The translations under genes and the position numbers were made by a program. Positions 25,154 through 34,378 of a stretch of DNA of 58,730 bases are shown piece by piece; positions within the stretch are counted from its first letter, which is position 1, and each line of letters begins with the position of its first letter. The stretch lies in the NCBI GenBank assembly GCA_951800145.1, contig CATOJE010000014.1:1-58730 (forward strand), given 5' to 3'. The notes under the pieces are model-generated. The model was given only the letters and a program-made list of their open reading frames with translations, did no database searches and was not told the origin of the DNA. The DNA comes from an uncultured Lachnospiraceae bacterium (GTDB taxonomy: Bacteria; Bacillota; Clostridia; Lachnospirales; Lachnospiraceae).

Positions 25154-26491
25154 ATGAAAGGAAATGGATGGTACGGAAAATTTGTCATGCTTGCAGGGGC
25201 TCTGGCAGCGATGACAGGGATCTTGTGGATTTTTTCCAGACCTGCAGAGGAGGAATGGCAGGAAGAAGCCATGGTTACGGATTTTCATATGGGAACAGTG
25301 GCTGGAGCAGCCCTGGTGAATGAAAAGGGCGGCGTGGCGCTTATGCTTCAGGATGGGGAGATCGAGATTTTAGATGCTCCCCAGGATATGGAGTTTTCTG
25401 CATCGGACAGAAAAGCTTTTCTATATCGGATGGCCCATATCCCGGTGAAGGAAAATCTTGGTAAGGTGCAGGAGCGGGAAGCTTACGGGCTGGATCATCC
25501 AAGTGCCAGGCTGACGCTGTTTTTAACGGATGGAAGCCGGATCGTCCTACAGCTGGGAGATCAGACGCCGCTGGAGGATGGATGGTATCTGCGCAGGGAG
25601 GATGAGGAGGATTTGTATCTGGTGGATCCGGCTACTGCAAGGATGATGGGGTATTCTCTGGATGATTTCCGGAAAATCGATGTGCTGCCGGAAATTTCGC
25701 CAAAATCTCTGGAGGGACTTACCCGTCTGCGGCTGGAGGGAAGCCGGGAGACTGTGGAAATCCGGGGTGAGAAGCAAGGAGGAGAGGTGCGGTTTTTCCT
25801 GGTATCTCCCTTTGAAGCTGCCTTAGGCTGGCAGCCGATAGCAGAAAAGCTTTTGGCCCCTTTAGGAAGCTTGGAGCGTCTGGAGGTGGCCGGGGATATC
25901 TCTGCAAAGGAGCTTTGGGAGAGCCGCCGAGAGGAAGGGTATCGGCTGACGCTGGAGCTGGAGGGGGAGGAGAGAACACTTTTCTTTGTTCCAGAGGAAG
26001 GAGAGCGCTTTTACTGCGGAAACCCGGCGAATGGTCAGGTGATTCTCCTGGATGGAGAAGGGGTGAGAGCTTTGTTTGCCCTGTCCGCAGCTGAGCTTAT
26101 GGGCGCCACCCTCTATCCGGCTAACGCAGCGGATATGGAGCAGGTGACAATCGCCTTTGAGGGGCTGGAGGAGAGTCTGGAGCTTACAGGGCAGGGAGAG
26201 CTGCTCAGGGGATATCTGGAGGGAAGGGAGTTAAGTCAGGCAGAAGTCCTTGCGCTGTTTCAAGCCTTGACGATGATTCCGCCGGCAGAGCCCTTGGAGG
26301 GAGATGCAGAGCTTTTGGAGGAACCGATTTTAACGCTGCATTTCCAGAGGAAAGCCGGGTCAGAGGATGTGCTGGAGCTGATCCCCATATCACAGAGAAG
26401 GTGTGCAGTGCGGGTGAACGGAAGTGCTTCCATGTCCACCTACAGGGCTACCATAGAGGAGATCATCCGGGTGGTAAAGGGGCTATATTAA
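25154..26491 (+). CDS. DUF4340 domain protein
   Basis: A 445-residue protein with one N-terminal membrane segment (about residues 9-28) and an extracytoplasmic repeat-like region. The phrases YGLDHPSARLTLFLTDGSRIVLQLGDQTPLEDGWYLRRE and YLVDPATARMM are typical of DUF4340, which nearly always follows gldG in ABC exporter operons. The start ATG 25154 is one base after the GldG stop; GGAGGAG lies in the end of the preceding gene. An upstream in-frame codon at 25100 overlaps GldG and is rejected. Role is unknown beyond its conserved partnership. Confidence 0.83.
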   Translation: MKGNGWYGKFVMLAGALAAMTGILWIFSRPAEEEWQEEAMVTDFHMGTVAGAALVNEKGGVALMLQDGEIEILDAPQDMEFSASDRKAFLYRMAHIPVKENLGKVQEREAYGLDHPSARLTLFLTDGSRIVLQLGDQTPLEDGWYLRREDEEDLYLVDPATARMMGYSLDDFRKIDVLPEISPKSLEGLTRLRLEGSRETVEIRGEKQGGEVRFFLVSPFEAALGWQPIAEKLLAPLGSLERLEVAGDISAKELWESRREEGYRLTLELEGEERTLFFVPEEGERFYCGNPANGQVILLDGEGVRALFALSAAELMGATLYPANAADMEQVTIAFEGLEESLELTGQGELLRGYLEGRELSQAEVLALFQALTMIPPAEPLEGDAELLEEPILTLHFQRKAGSEDVLELIPISQRRCAVRVNGSASMSTYRATIEEIIRVVKGLY

Positions 26492-26557
26492 AGGAGAATA
26501 TTTTGCGGAAAATCAAACTCTGCATGATATAAAAAATAAAAATGGAGGTAGTATTTT

Positions 26558-27685
26558 ATGAAAAGAAACATCTTGAAGCAGGCATGTGTAGTAACCGCAT
26601 TGGCCGTATCTGCAGCATCCCTGGCGGGCTGCTCCGGAGGCGGAGGGAATGCGCCGGCTCAGACCACCGCGGCTGCGACCACAGCGGCACCGGCAGAGCA
26701 GAACACGGCTGCAGAGAAGACAGATTCTGCAGGCGGCGGGGAGACTAAGGCGGAGGCGGCAGGAGCTGCCTTAGAGGGGGAGGCCACATCTCTTTCTCTG
26801 GCCAACACTCAGCCAGATACAGATGTAGAGAGCTTACAGCTCTACGCCTGTGAGAAGACCATTGAGGAGGCCACTGGCGGGAATTTCAGCGTGGAGGTAT
26901 TTACAAATTCCGCTCTGGGGGACACGGACGACATTCTGGAACAGGCGATTCAGGGAACCGCGGTATTAACAGTAACGGATCCAGGGCGTCTGGCTGATTA
27001 TATTCCGGATTTTGGAATCCTTCAGATGCCTTACATCATGGAAGATTACACTAAGATTGATGCCATCACCGGAACGGATATGGTAAAGGAATGGGAAAAG
27101 GGCTTTGAGGAATACGGGGTAAAGGTTCTTGCCTCCAACTGGTATGGCGGCGCAAGGCACTTTGTCTGCAATAAGGAAGTAAATGTTCCAGAGGATTTAA
27201 ATGGCTTGAAGATCCGTACCATGGGGAGTGATCTCTGTATCCAGTCAGTGACTGCCATGGGCGCAGTGGGAACGGCCATGTCCCAGAGTGAGATTTATTC
27301 CGGCATTGAGCAGAAGGCGATCGATGGCTGTGAGAATCAGAGCACCTCTACCTATGCAAGCCGTTTGTATGAGGTTTGCTCTTATGTAAATAAGACGGGA
27401 CATTTCATGCTCCTTGGCACCCCGGCCACTGGCACGATTTACTTTAATTCCTTATCCGAGGATTATCAGAAGCTGCTGGTGGATACCTTCCGTGAGAATG
27501 GCACAGAGTACCAGAAGATCTGTGCGGAGATGGAGATTGAGTGTGAAAAGCAGATGGAGGCAGAGGGCATGACCATCCATGAGGTGGATAATACGCCCTT
27601 TAAAGAAGCAGTGGAGCCGGTTTACGACAGCCTTGGCTACAGGGATTTGAGGGATCAGATTCTTACTGAAGCAGGACTGAAGTAG
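26558..27685 (+). CDS. TRAP transporter substrate-binding lipoprotein (DctP family)
   Basis: A 375-residue lipoprotein: signal peptide with lipobox LAGC (Cys25), a Gly/Ala/Thr/Glu linker to about residue 75, then a DctP fold with AIQGTAVLTVTDPGRLADYIPDFGILQMPYI, NWYGGARHFVCNKEVNVPEDLNG and LKIRTMGSDLCIQSVTAMGAVGTAMSQSEIYSGIEQ. The Arg in KIRTM is the usual carboxylate clamp, so the ligand should be an organic acid or sugar acid. GGAGG precedes the ATG. DctQ and DctM follow. Confidence 0.93.
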   Translation: MKRNILKQACVVTALAVSAASLAGCSGGGGNAPAQTTAAATTAAPAEQNTAAEKTDSAGGGETKAEAAGAALEGEATSLSLANTQPDTDVESLQLYACEKTIEEATGGNFSVEVFTNSALGDTDDILEQAIQGTAVLTVTDPGRLADYIPDFGILQMPYIMEDYTKIDAITGTDMVKEWEKGFEEYGVKVLASNWYGGARHFVCNKEVNVPEDLNGLKIRTMGSDLCIQSVTAMGAVGTAMSQSEIYSGIEQKAIDGCENQSTSTYASRLYEVCSYVNKTGHFMLLGTPATGTIYFNSLSEDYQKLLVDTFRENGTEYQKICAEMEIECEKQMEAEGMTIHEVDNTPFKEAVEPVYDSLGYRDLRDQILTEAGLK

Positions 27686-27795
27686 CGCTTTCCTCCATAG
27701 GTCAGCCCTATGTGAATCCCAGGCATTCCGGAAGCCGTGCCGAAAGAAGGGCGGCGGCTTCCAGGAGCGCCTTCTCCAAGAACAGGAGGTGTTTT

Positions 27796-28278
27796 ATGAA
27801 AAAAGCCTATGATGCTTTTTGTACTATTGAAGAGCTAATCTGCGGAGCCATTCTGTGTATTATTGTGGCGCTGGCCTTCGCCACTGCTATCGGCAGATGC
27901 ATTGGCCATCCTATATCCTGGACAGTCGAGGTATCCCAGTTTTTCCTTTCATGGCTGGCGTTTTTAGGGGCAGATATGGCTCTGCGCCACGGGCGGGTAT
28001 TAGGTGTGGATCTGCTCACAAGGCGTCTTCCAAAGAAGGCTCAGGCAGTGATTAAGCTGGTGACAGATATATTGATTTTACTGGTATTGATATCCTTTGT
28101 GAAGTTTGGGATCGACCTGTGCCGGTCTAATTATAAGCGTTCCTTCCAGACTGTGGGAATCAGCTATTCATGGGCCACGGCCAGTCTTCCCTTTGCTTCC
28201 GTATTCATGTCGGTTACCATAATTTTAGAGATACTGCAGCAGGTGAAAATACTGCTGGGAAAGGAGGAGGCATCATGA
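27796..28278 (+). CDS. TRAP transporter small permease (DctQ family)
   Basis: A 160-residue protein with four hydrophobic segments. The conserved WTVEVSQFFLSWLAFLGADMALRHGRVLGVDLL block is the DctQ hallmark. ATG 27796 is chosen because AGGAGG lies just before it; the longer frame upstream has no site. The stop overlaps the DctM start in ATGA, so translation is coupled. Confidence 0.92.
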   Translation: MKKAYDAFCTIEELICGAILCIIVALAFATAIGRCIGHPISWTVEVSQFFLSWLAFLGADMALRHGRVLGVDLLTRRLPKKAQAVIKLVTDILILLVLISFVKFGIDLCRSNYKRSFQTVGISYSWATASLPFASVFMSVTIILEILQQVKILLGKEEAS

Positions 28279-29561
28279 GTGTTGTGCTGATTACCTTTGT
28301 TGTTTTACTGCTGTTAAATGTTCCCATTGCCTTTGTAGTGGGCATCGCAGGGGTTGCGTACTTTATTGTCAGCGGAACCGTTCCCTTTTCTGTGGCAGTG
28401 CAGAGGGTGGTGGCCCAGACTCAGTCTTACAGCTTCTTAGCGGTCCCCTTTTTCATCTTTGCAGGAAATCTGATGAATGAAACAGGTATTACCAAGTATC
28501 TGCTTAAGCTGGCCCAGATGGCTACCCGGAAGATGTGGGGAGGCATGGCTCAGATTAATATTCTCCTGAGCACGATGATGGGAGGGATCTCTGGCTCTGC
28601 CTGCGCAGATGCGTCTATGGAGGCCAGGATCCTGGGGCTGGATATGGTGAAAAAGGGATATCCGAAAGGATATACCACAGCAGTTACCTGCCTTTCCGCT
28701 CTGGTTACCGCCACCATTCCCCCAAGCCTTGGGCTGATTCTCTTTGGCTATGTGGGCGGGGTTTCCATCGGACGGCTCTTTATGGCTGGCATCGTGCCAG
28801 GGGTGCTGATGGCTGCAGCGCTGATGATTACCGTAGCCCTCACAGCTAAAAAGCATAAATATGAGCCTCCCTCCCACCTGACGGAAGAGCTTCCAAAGGG
28901 TGAGGTGGCAAAAACATTAAAGGAATCCTTCCCGGCCCTGCTTTTCCCGGTGATTTTGCTGGTGGGAATCCGCATGGGCGTCTTCACGCCCTCTGAGGCA
29001 GGCGCATTTGCTGTGGTTTACGCCTTAATTGTAGGGAAGTTTGTTTACAAGGAGCTGGACTGGCAAAAGTTCCGCACATCCTTAAAGAATGCCTGCCTTG
29101 ATACTGGTGTGATTCTGTTAATCGTATGCTTATCCGGAATTTTTTCCTACGTGATAACCATGGAAAAGGTGCCGGTATCTATCAGTGAATCTGTGCTGAA
29201 TGTGACCAATAATCCTTACCTGCTGCAGCTTTTGATACTGGTGCTGCTGTTTGTGATGGGAATGTTCCTGGACAGTGATGTGAACACGCTGCTTTTGACG
29301 CCGATCTTCCTTCCCATTGTGGAGGCGGCGGGAGTTGACCCGGTTCATTTCGGCGTGATGATGGCAACCCTTCTTACGGTAGGTGTTATGACCCCGCCGG
29401 TAGGGACGGCCTGCTACATTGTATGCGGAATTTTAGACTGTCCGGTGGAGGAATATGTAAAGGCAAGTGTGCCATTTTTCCTGGCTATTTTGCTAGTATT
29501 TGCGATCCTGGTATTTTTCCCGGATGTGGTGCTGTTTTTACCGAACCTGGTATATGGCTAA
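28275..29561 (+). CDS. TRAP transporter large permease (DctM family)
   Basis: A 428-residue membrane protein with about 12 segments, starting MSVVLITFVVLLLLNVPIAFVVG. Typical DctM stretches are FAGNLMNETGIT, GGISGSACADASMEARILGLDM, ATIPPSLGLILFGYVGGVSIGRLFMAGIVPG and VGVMTPPVGTACYIVC. AGGAGG lies just before ATG 28275, inside the end of dctQ. With the two preceding genes it forms a complete Na+-driven importer. The genes that follow suggest an amino-sugar or sugar-acid substrate. Confidence 0.93.
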   Translation: MSVVLITFVVLLLLNVPIAFVVGIAGVAYFIVSGTVPFSVAVQRVVAQTQSYSFLAVPFFIFAGNLMNETGITKYLLKLAQMATRKMWGGMAQINILLSTMMGGISGSACADASMEARILGLDMVKKGYPKGYTTAVTCLSALVTATIPPSLGLILFGYVGGVSIGRLFMAGIVPGVLMAAALMITVALTAKKHKYEPPSHLTEELPKGEVAKTLKESFPALLFPVILLVGIRMGVFTPSEAGAFAVVYALIVGKFVYKELDWQKFRTSLKNACLDTGVILLIVCLSGIFSYVITMEKVPVSISESVLNVTNNPYLLQLLILVLLFVMGMFLDSDVNTLLLTPIFLPIVEAAGVDPVHFGVMMATLLTVGVMTPPVGTACYIVCGILDCPVEEYVKASVPFFLAILLVFAILVFFPDVVLFLPNLVYG

Positions 29562-29621
29562 AAGCAGGGGTAATAGGTCATAAGCCGGGAACCAAAAAAG
29601 TTAATATGGAGTGTGATGCGC

Positions 29622-30380
29622 ATGAAATATGCAAAGATTGATGAACTGCAGATTTACGCGGCGGACAGCCGTGAAGAGATGGGGAGGATATCCGGACAGG
29701 ATGTGGCAGCCCATATCAAGATTCTCCTTCAGGGGAAGGAGGAGCTGAATGTAATGTTTGCGGCAGCGCCTTCTCAGAATGAGATTCTGGCAGAGCTGCT
29801 GCTGGATACAGAGATCGACTGGAGCCGGATCAATGCCTTCCATATGGATGAGTATCTGGGCCTTCCTGAGGAGGCGCCCCAGCGGTTTGGGAATTTTCTG
29901 AGGGAGCATATTTTTGGGAAGGTTCCCTTCCGACAGATTTATTACATAGATTCCAGTGCAGAGCCAGAGAAGGAGTGCCGGCGGTATGAGGGAATTCTCC
30001 GCTCTCATCCCATGGATATCTGTATCCTGGGTGTAGGGGAAAATGGACATCTGGCCTTTAATGATCCGGCAGTGGCGGATTTTGCAGATATGCGCCTGGT
30101 GAAGAAGGTGGAGCTGGATGATACCTGCCGCCAGCAGCAGGTAAATGACGGATGCTTTGATTCCATTGACCAGGTGCCGAAAACGGCGCTGACGGTTACG
30201 ATTCCTGGTCTGACCCGGGCAAAGGCCATGTTCTGTGTGGTTCCCACAAAGAATAAGGCAGAGGCGGTGAAGAATATGCTGACTGGAAAAGTGGATGTCC
30301 TCTGTCCTGCGTCGATTCTCAGGAAAAAGGCAGGGGCAAAGCTTTACCTGGATCCAGCTGCAGCGGGAGATGTTCTATAA
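29622..30380 (+). CDS. NagB-like sugar-phosphate isomerase/deaminase
   Basis: A 252-residue member of the glucosamine-6-phosphate deaminase/6-phosphogluconolactonase fold. HMDEYLG gives Asp76; the active-site block reads GVGENGHLAFNDP, so in E. coli NagB terms Asp141 is Asn141, His143 is kept, and Glu148 is Asp148. Asn at the first position is common in Bacillus NagB, but Asp for Glu148 is not, so this may act on another amino or keto sugar phosphate. Several start codons lie close together; ATG 29622 has the best spacing from GGAG. It follows dctM by 60 bp. Confidence 0.82.
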   Translation: MKYAKIDELQIYAADSREEMGRISGQDVAAHIKILLQGKEELNVMFAAAPSQNEILAELLLDTEIDWSRINAFHMDEYLGLPEEAPQRFGNFLREHIFGKVPFRQIYYIDSSAEPEKECRRYEGILRSHPMDICILGVGENGHLAFNDPAVADFADMRLVKKVELDDTCRQQQVNDGCFDSIDQVPKTALTVTIPGLTRAKAMFCVVPTKNKAEAVKNMLTGKVDVLCPASILRKKAGAKLYLDPAAAGDVL

Positions 30381-30428
30381 GAATAAGAATGTATTAAGAG
30401 CAGCAAGCCCTTTATAAGGAGGATAAAG

Positions 30429-30767
30429 ATGGATCTGGCGAGAACAGCGCTGGGAGGACTGGCCCAGGAAGACGGCCTTGTCTTTTTCCCGGAGGAGTGC
30501 GAAACTATTGCAGTAAACTGTGTCCAGGTGGCACAGGGACAAATCACAGAGCCCGCCATCCACCCGGATGAGGAGGAGATCTATGTGATCCTTTCCGGAG
30601 AGGGAATTGTGTGGCTGGATAAGGAAGAAAATCCAGTCAGGGCGGGAAGCGTGGTGTACATCCCCAGACATGTGGAGCACATCATAGAAGGTAGGAGCCA
30701 GGAGCCTTTGACCTACGTCTGTGTGGCAAACTGGCCGGATAAAATGCCTGCAAAGCAGAATGGATAA
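30429..30767 (+). CDS. cupin domain protein
   Basis: A 112-residue single-domain cupin. The first motif is PAIHPDEEEIYVILSGEGIVWLD and the second GSVVYIPRHVEHII, giving likely metal ligands at His, Glu and the last His. AAGGAGG precedes the ATG. It ends the TRAP/NagB-like operon and may be a sugar-phosphate or sugar-acid isomerase, or a small-molecule sensor; the sequence cannot tell which. Confidence 0.82.
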   Translation: MDLARTALGGLAQEDGLVFFPEECETIAVNCVQVAQGQITEPAIHPDEEEIYVILSGEGIVWLDKEENPVRAGSVVYIPRHVEHIIEGRSQEPLTYVCVANWPDKMPAKQNG

Positions 30768-30812
30768 GGGCCCGATTCCGCGTCGCAGGCATCCCGTGAA
30801 GGCATTGAAAAT

Positions 30813-31883
30813 TTAAGAAATCTGCCGGGTTGATTCCCGGATAATCAGGTTTGGCTTCCGGTAACAGCGTTCATTCAGGATCATGTCGCCGGATTCCAGC
30901 CGTTCAATGAGACGCAGGCATACATCGTAGCCGTGCTGATAGCTGTCCTGGCTGATGGAGGTCAGGGTAGGGCTGATCATCATGCCCTGGGGGATATCAT
31001 CGATCCCGATGACAGAGATGTCCCGGGGAACCTGAATGCCTTCCAGGGTCAGCTGGTGGATAACGCCCCAGGCTACCAGATCATTCACTGCCACAACTCC
31101 GGTGCAGGCTCTGGAGGAGGAGATCAGCTGCTTTGCCAGCTCCTTTCCAGCTTCAAATTCAAATAAAGCATCATCCAGATCACGCTCAAAATTCGATTCA
31201 ATTACAATCTGATCCTCAGGCAGAATCTGGTATAAATCCATAGCCTGGTGATACCCCTTGCTGACCATACGGCGGTTATGCTTGGTTAACGGGGTAGTTA
31301 AAAGGGCGATGCTCCGGTGGCCGGATTCTAACAGATGGCAGGTGGCGATATAGCCATTCTCATCCATATTGCTGGTGGCATTAATCGCCCGGGAATCCAG
31401 GGGATAGTCCGCCTCAAAGATAGCAGCGCTTGCACCGGTATCTAAAAAGGCATGGATAGCCTCTGGATCATGGTCTGTGGCAGAGAGCAGCAGGCCGGAG
31501 ATCTTTAGCTGCTGGATCTGGGAGATCAGCATCTGCTCAGTGCGCTTATCCCGCTGAGAGCTGAAGACAAAGGAAACATATCCCTGGGACTTGGCCGCAT
31601 TCTCGATCCCCATGGTGAGCTGAATAAAAAAGGGATTCTGAAAAGAGGGAATGATAATGCCCAGGCATTTATTGGTCTTTGATTTCAGCATGTGCCCTAA
31701 AAGGTTTGGTGAGTAGTGAAGCGCCCGTGTGGCATCTAAAACGCGCCTTCGCATCTCTTCACTGACAGGATAGTTACTGCCGCTGAGTACTCTGGAAACG
31801 GTAGCGATGGAAGTCCCGGAAAGCTTTGCAACATCATTAATCGTTGCGGATTTTGAGGTAGATGTAGTTGTCTTTTCGTCCAT
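30813..31883 (-). CDS. LacI family transcriptional regulator
   Basis: A 356-residue LacI/GalR regulator. The N-terminal helix-turn-helix reads ATINDVAKLSGTSIATVSRVLSGSNYPVSEEMRRRVLDA, the hinge contains YSPNLLGHMLKSK, and a periplasmic-binding-like domain follows from LGIIIPSFQNPFF. ATG 31883, after AGGA, is preferred over a longer frame that overlaps the divergent NagB promoter region. It is divergent from the second NagB-like gene (31990) and likely regulates it and the TRAP operon, with a sugar or sugar phosphate as inducer. Confidence 0.92.
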   Translation of the reverse strand: MDEKTTTSTSKSATINDVAKLSGTSIATVSRVLSGSNYPVSEEMRRRVLDATRALHYSPNLLGHMLKSKTNKCLGIIIPSFQNPFFIQLTMGIENAAKSQGYVSFVFSSQRDKRTEQMLISQIQQLKISGLLLSATDHDPEAIHAFLDTGASAAIFEADYPLDSRAINATSNMDENGYIATCHLLESGHRSIALLTTPLTKHNRRMVSKGYHQAMDLYQILPEDQIVIESNFERDLDDALFEFEAGKELAKQLISSSRACTGVVAVNDLVAWGVIHQLTLEGIQVPRDISVIGIDDIPQGMMISPTLTSISQDSYQHGYDVCLRLIERLESGDMILNERCYRKPNLIIRESTRQIS

Positions 31884-31922
31884 ACAGCACCATCCTACTG
31901 AACAGTATTTAATCGTATTTTT

Positions 31923-31951
31923 ATTGTAGCAGACTGAAAGAAGGGTGTCAA
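31923..31951 (-). promoter_or_regulatory. promoter of LacI-family gene
   Basis: On the minus strand TTGACA (31951-31946), 17-bp spacer, TACAAT (31928-31923). It lies within the short gap to the divergent NagB-like gene. Confidence 0.85.
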
Positions 31952-31989
31952 GTTTTGGCACGGATACAAAGAGTGAAAGGGGTATTAAC

Positions 31990-32742
31990 ATGAAAGTATA
32001 TATTGACGCAAATGCGGAATTAATGGGAAAAAGGGCAGCGGAGGAAACAGTAAAGCGGATTAAGGAGGCGGTGGAGGCCCGGGGAGAATGCCGGCTGCTG
32101 CTGTCTACAGGCGCATCCCAGTTCGAGATGTTTGATGCCCTGGTAAGGATGGAGGCACCCTGGGATCAGGTGGTGATGTTCCACTTAGACGAGTATGTGA
32201 ACATGCCGGCTACTCATAATGCCAGCTTTCGGAAGTATTTAACCGAGCGCTTTATTGATAAGGTGCATCCCAAGGCATATTACTTCGTAAACGGAGAAGG
32301 AGATGTGGAGGAAAACCTGCGTCAGCTGAGCAAAGAGGTGAGGAAGGCGCCTATCGATGTGGCGCTGATTGGAATCGGTGAGAATGGACATATTGCATTT
32401 AATGATCCGCCGGCAGACTTTGATACAGAGGAGGCCTACATCCTTGTAGAGCTGGAGGAGCGGTGCAAAAGGCAGCAGATGGGGGAGGGCTGGTTTGCCA
32501 CCATTGACGATGTGCCGAGCCGGGCTATTACCATGACAGTAAGCCAGATCATGAAGAGCCGTACCGTGCTGTCAGTGGTTCCTGGAAAGCGCAAGGCCCA
32601 GGCCATTAAGATGACCATAGAGGTGCCGGAGGTGACCAATCAGGTTCCTGCCACAAAGCTTCGGGAGCACCCGGACTGGATGCTTTTTTTAGATGAGGAT
32701 TCTGCCAGTGAGGTGGACCGGGAAAAGCTGGATCTGGCATAA
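31990..32742 (+). CDS. NagB-like sugar-phosphate isomerase/deaminase, second copy
   Basis: A 250-residue NagB-fold enzyme. STGASQFEMFDAL is the phosphate-binding start, FHLDEYVNMPATHNASFRKYL holds the first catalytic Asp, and GIGENGHIAFNDP carries Asn132, His134 and Asp139, the same exchanges as the paralogue at 29622. The C-terminus PATKLREHPDWMLFLDEDSA is typical of the family. ATG 31990 follows GAAAGGGG. It is divergent from the LacI gene, so it is probably induced separately from the TRAP operon. Confidence 0.85.
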   Translation: MKVYIDANAELMGKRAAEETVKRIKEAVEARGECRLLLSTGASQFEMFDALVRMEAPWDQVVMFHLDEYVNMPATHNASFRKYLTERFIDKVHPKAYYFVNGEGDVEENLRQLSKEVRKAPIDVALIGIGENGHIAFNDPPADFDTEEAYILVELEERCKRQQMGEGWFATIDDVPSRAITMTVSQIMKSRTVLSVVPGKRKAQAIKMTIEVPEVTNQVPATKLREHPDWMLFLDEDSASEVDREKLDLA

Positions 32743-32894
32743 GGCCTGCTTCGATTCCTGTTTAGAAAATTGTAAGAATCCGACGGATTGCTGTGATTGA
32801 GATCCTACGGCGCGCTGTGGTAAGATAAAAAGGTATGAACCAAACAAAAGCAGGGCTGTGAACAGCAACTGGTAATTTTCGGAGGAGATACAGG

Positions 32895-34340
32895 ATGAAG
32901 AAGAGAAGAATCAAGACATTACAGGGAGGTATGCTGGCAGGAGTGATGGGCCTGTGCCTTTTCGCACGGCCCGGGATTGCCCTGGCAGATGCCTGGGAGA
33001 GAACCGATGGGACGTATCGGACAGCCGACGGGACTGGGATACCGAATGTGATTTCCCGGGGCATTGACACCTCTTATTGGAATCAGAGCATTGACTGGAA
33101 TCAGGTGCGAAGCGATGATGTGGATTTTGTTATGCTGGCTACCAGGTTCCGGGGACAGCCGGATCCTTATTTTCTGATCAATGCAGAAAATGCCCACAGT
33201 GCAGGGCTGAAGGTGGGAGCGTATCTATATTCCTATGCCACCTCAGTGGAGATGGCAGAGCAGGAGGCAGACTTTGTACTGGATTTAATTAAGGATTTTC
33301 CCATCTCCTATCCTGTGGCATTTGACGCGGAGGATGCAGGAACCCTGGGAACCCTGCCTCCCGCCCAGGTCAGCGAGGTGATCAATGCCTTCTGCAAAAA
33401 AATCCAGGACGCCGGGTATTATCCCATGGTTTATGCCAATGAATACTGGCTGCAGAATAAGATTGACCTGTCTGCTATAAATTATGATATCTGGGTGGCC
33501 AGATACAATACGATGTATACATACGATCGCCCGTCTATGTGGCAGGCCACTAACACCGGATCGGTTCATGGGGTGAATGGAAACGTAGATATCGATTTCC
33601 TGTTTACAGATTACTCCAGCATTATTCCAGCGGATACCTGGAGAACCATTGCCGGGAATACTTACTATTATAAGGATCACCGGATGCAGAAATCTGACTG
33701 GATTCACGACGGATCCGGCTGGTTCTACATGGGAGATCAGGGAACTGCGGTGAAGGGCTGGATGTCTATGCCGGAGGGCTGGTACTATCTGGATGAGCCA
33801 GACGGGCGGATGGCCACCGGATGGAGGGATTTAGACGGAAGCTGGTATTATCTTAAGGAAAGCGGCAGGATGGCTACCGGCTGGCGTCAGATCGATCAAG
33901 CCTGGTATTACATGGATCAGGACGGCAGGATGCAGACCGGCTGGCAGGATATAGGGGGATCCAGATATTATCTTAACGGCTCCGGCGCTATGGCCACCGG
34001 GTGGCTGAATCAAAACGGTGCCTGGTATTATCTGGACGGCTCCGGCGCCATGACCAGAGGCTGGCAGAATGTGGGTAATACCTGGTACTACCTGGACGGC
34101 TCTGGTGTCATGCAGACGGGCTGGCAGAATGTGAACCAGACCTGGTACTATCTGGACGGCTCCGGAGCGATGCTTACAGGCTGGCTGGAGATAGGAGGAG
34201 CCCTGTACTACCTGGATGAATCCGGCGCCCTGGCTGTGAATACTGTGCTGGATTATAATGGGGTGAGATATCAGTCCGATGGAAACGGGGTGTGTACGCC
34301 AGCGCCTGCAGAAGATGTGACCATGATACCTCAGGAGTAA
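32895..34340 (+). CDS. secreted GH25 lysozyme with cell-wall-binding repeats
   Basis: A 481-residue protein. A signal peptide (residues 1-32, cut after ALA-like) leads to a GH25 lysozyme domain at about residues 50-240: RGIDTSYWNQSIDW with the first catalytic Asp, and the YPVAFDAED block with the Asp/Glu pair. From about residue 250 run nine or ten 20-residue CW_binding_1 repeats of the form GxWYYLDGSGAMxTGW, which bind choline-type or other wall polymers. It hydrolyses the MurNAc-GlcNAc backbone. GGAGGAG precedes the ATG, and a strong terminator follows. Confidence 0.93.
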   Translation: MKKRRIKTLQGGMLAGVMGLCLFARPGIALADAWERTDGTYRTADGTGIPNVISRGIDTSYWNQSIDWNQVRSDDVDFVMLATRFRGQPDPYFLINAENAHSAGLKVGAYLYSYATSVEMAEQEADFVLDLIKDFPISYPVAFDAEDAGTLGTLPPAQVSEVINAFCKKIQDAGYYPMVYANEYWLQNKIDLSAINYDIWVARYNTMYTYDRPSMWQATNTGSVHGVNGNVDIDFLFTDYSSIIPADTWRTIAGNTYYYKDHRMQKSDWIHDGSGWFYMGDQGTAVKGWMSMPEGWYYLDEPDGRMATGWRDLDGSWYYLKESGRMATGWRQIDQAWYYMDQDGRMQTGWQDIGGSRYYLNGSGAMATGWLNQNGAWYYLDGSGAMTRGWQNVGNTWYYLDGSGVMQTGWQNVNQTWYYLDGSGAMLTGWLEIGGALYYLDESGALAVNTVLDYNGVRYQSDGNGVCTPAPAEDVTMIPQE

Positions 34341-34349
34341 AATAAGAGG

Positions 34350-34375
34350 GGAGCGATGTATATCGCTCCTTTTTT
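34350..34375 (+). terminator. terminator of GH25 gene
   Basis: GGAGCGAT, loop GTAT, ATCGCTCC, then TTTTTT. It also lies at the end of the convergent sdaAB gene. Confidence 0.9.
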
Positions 34376-34378
34376 GTC

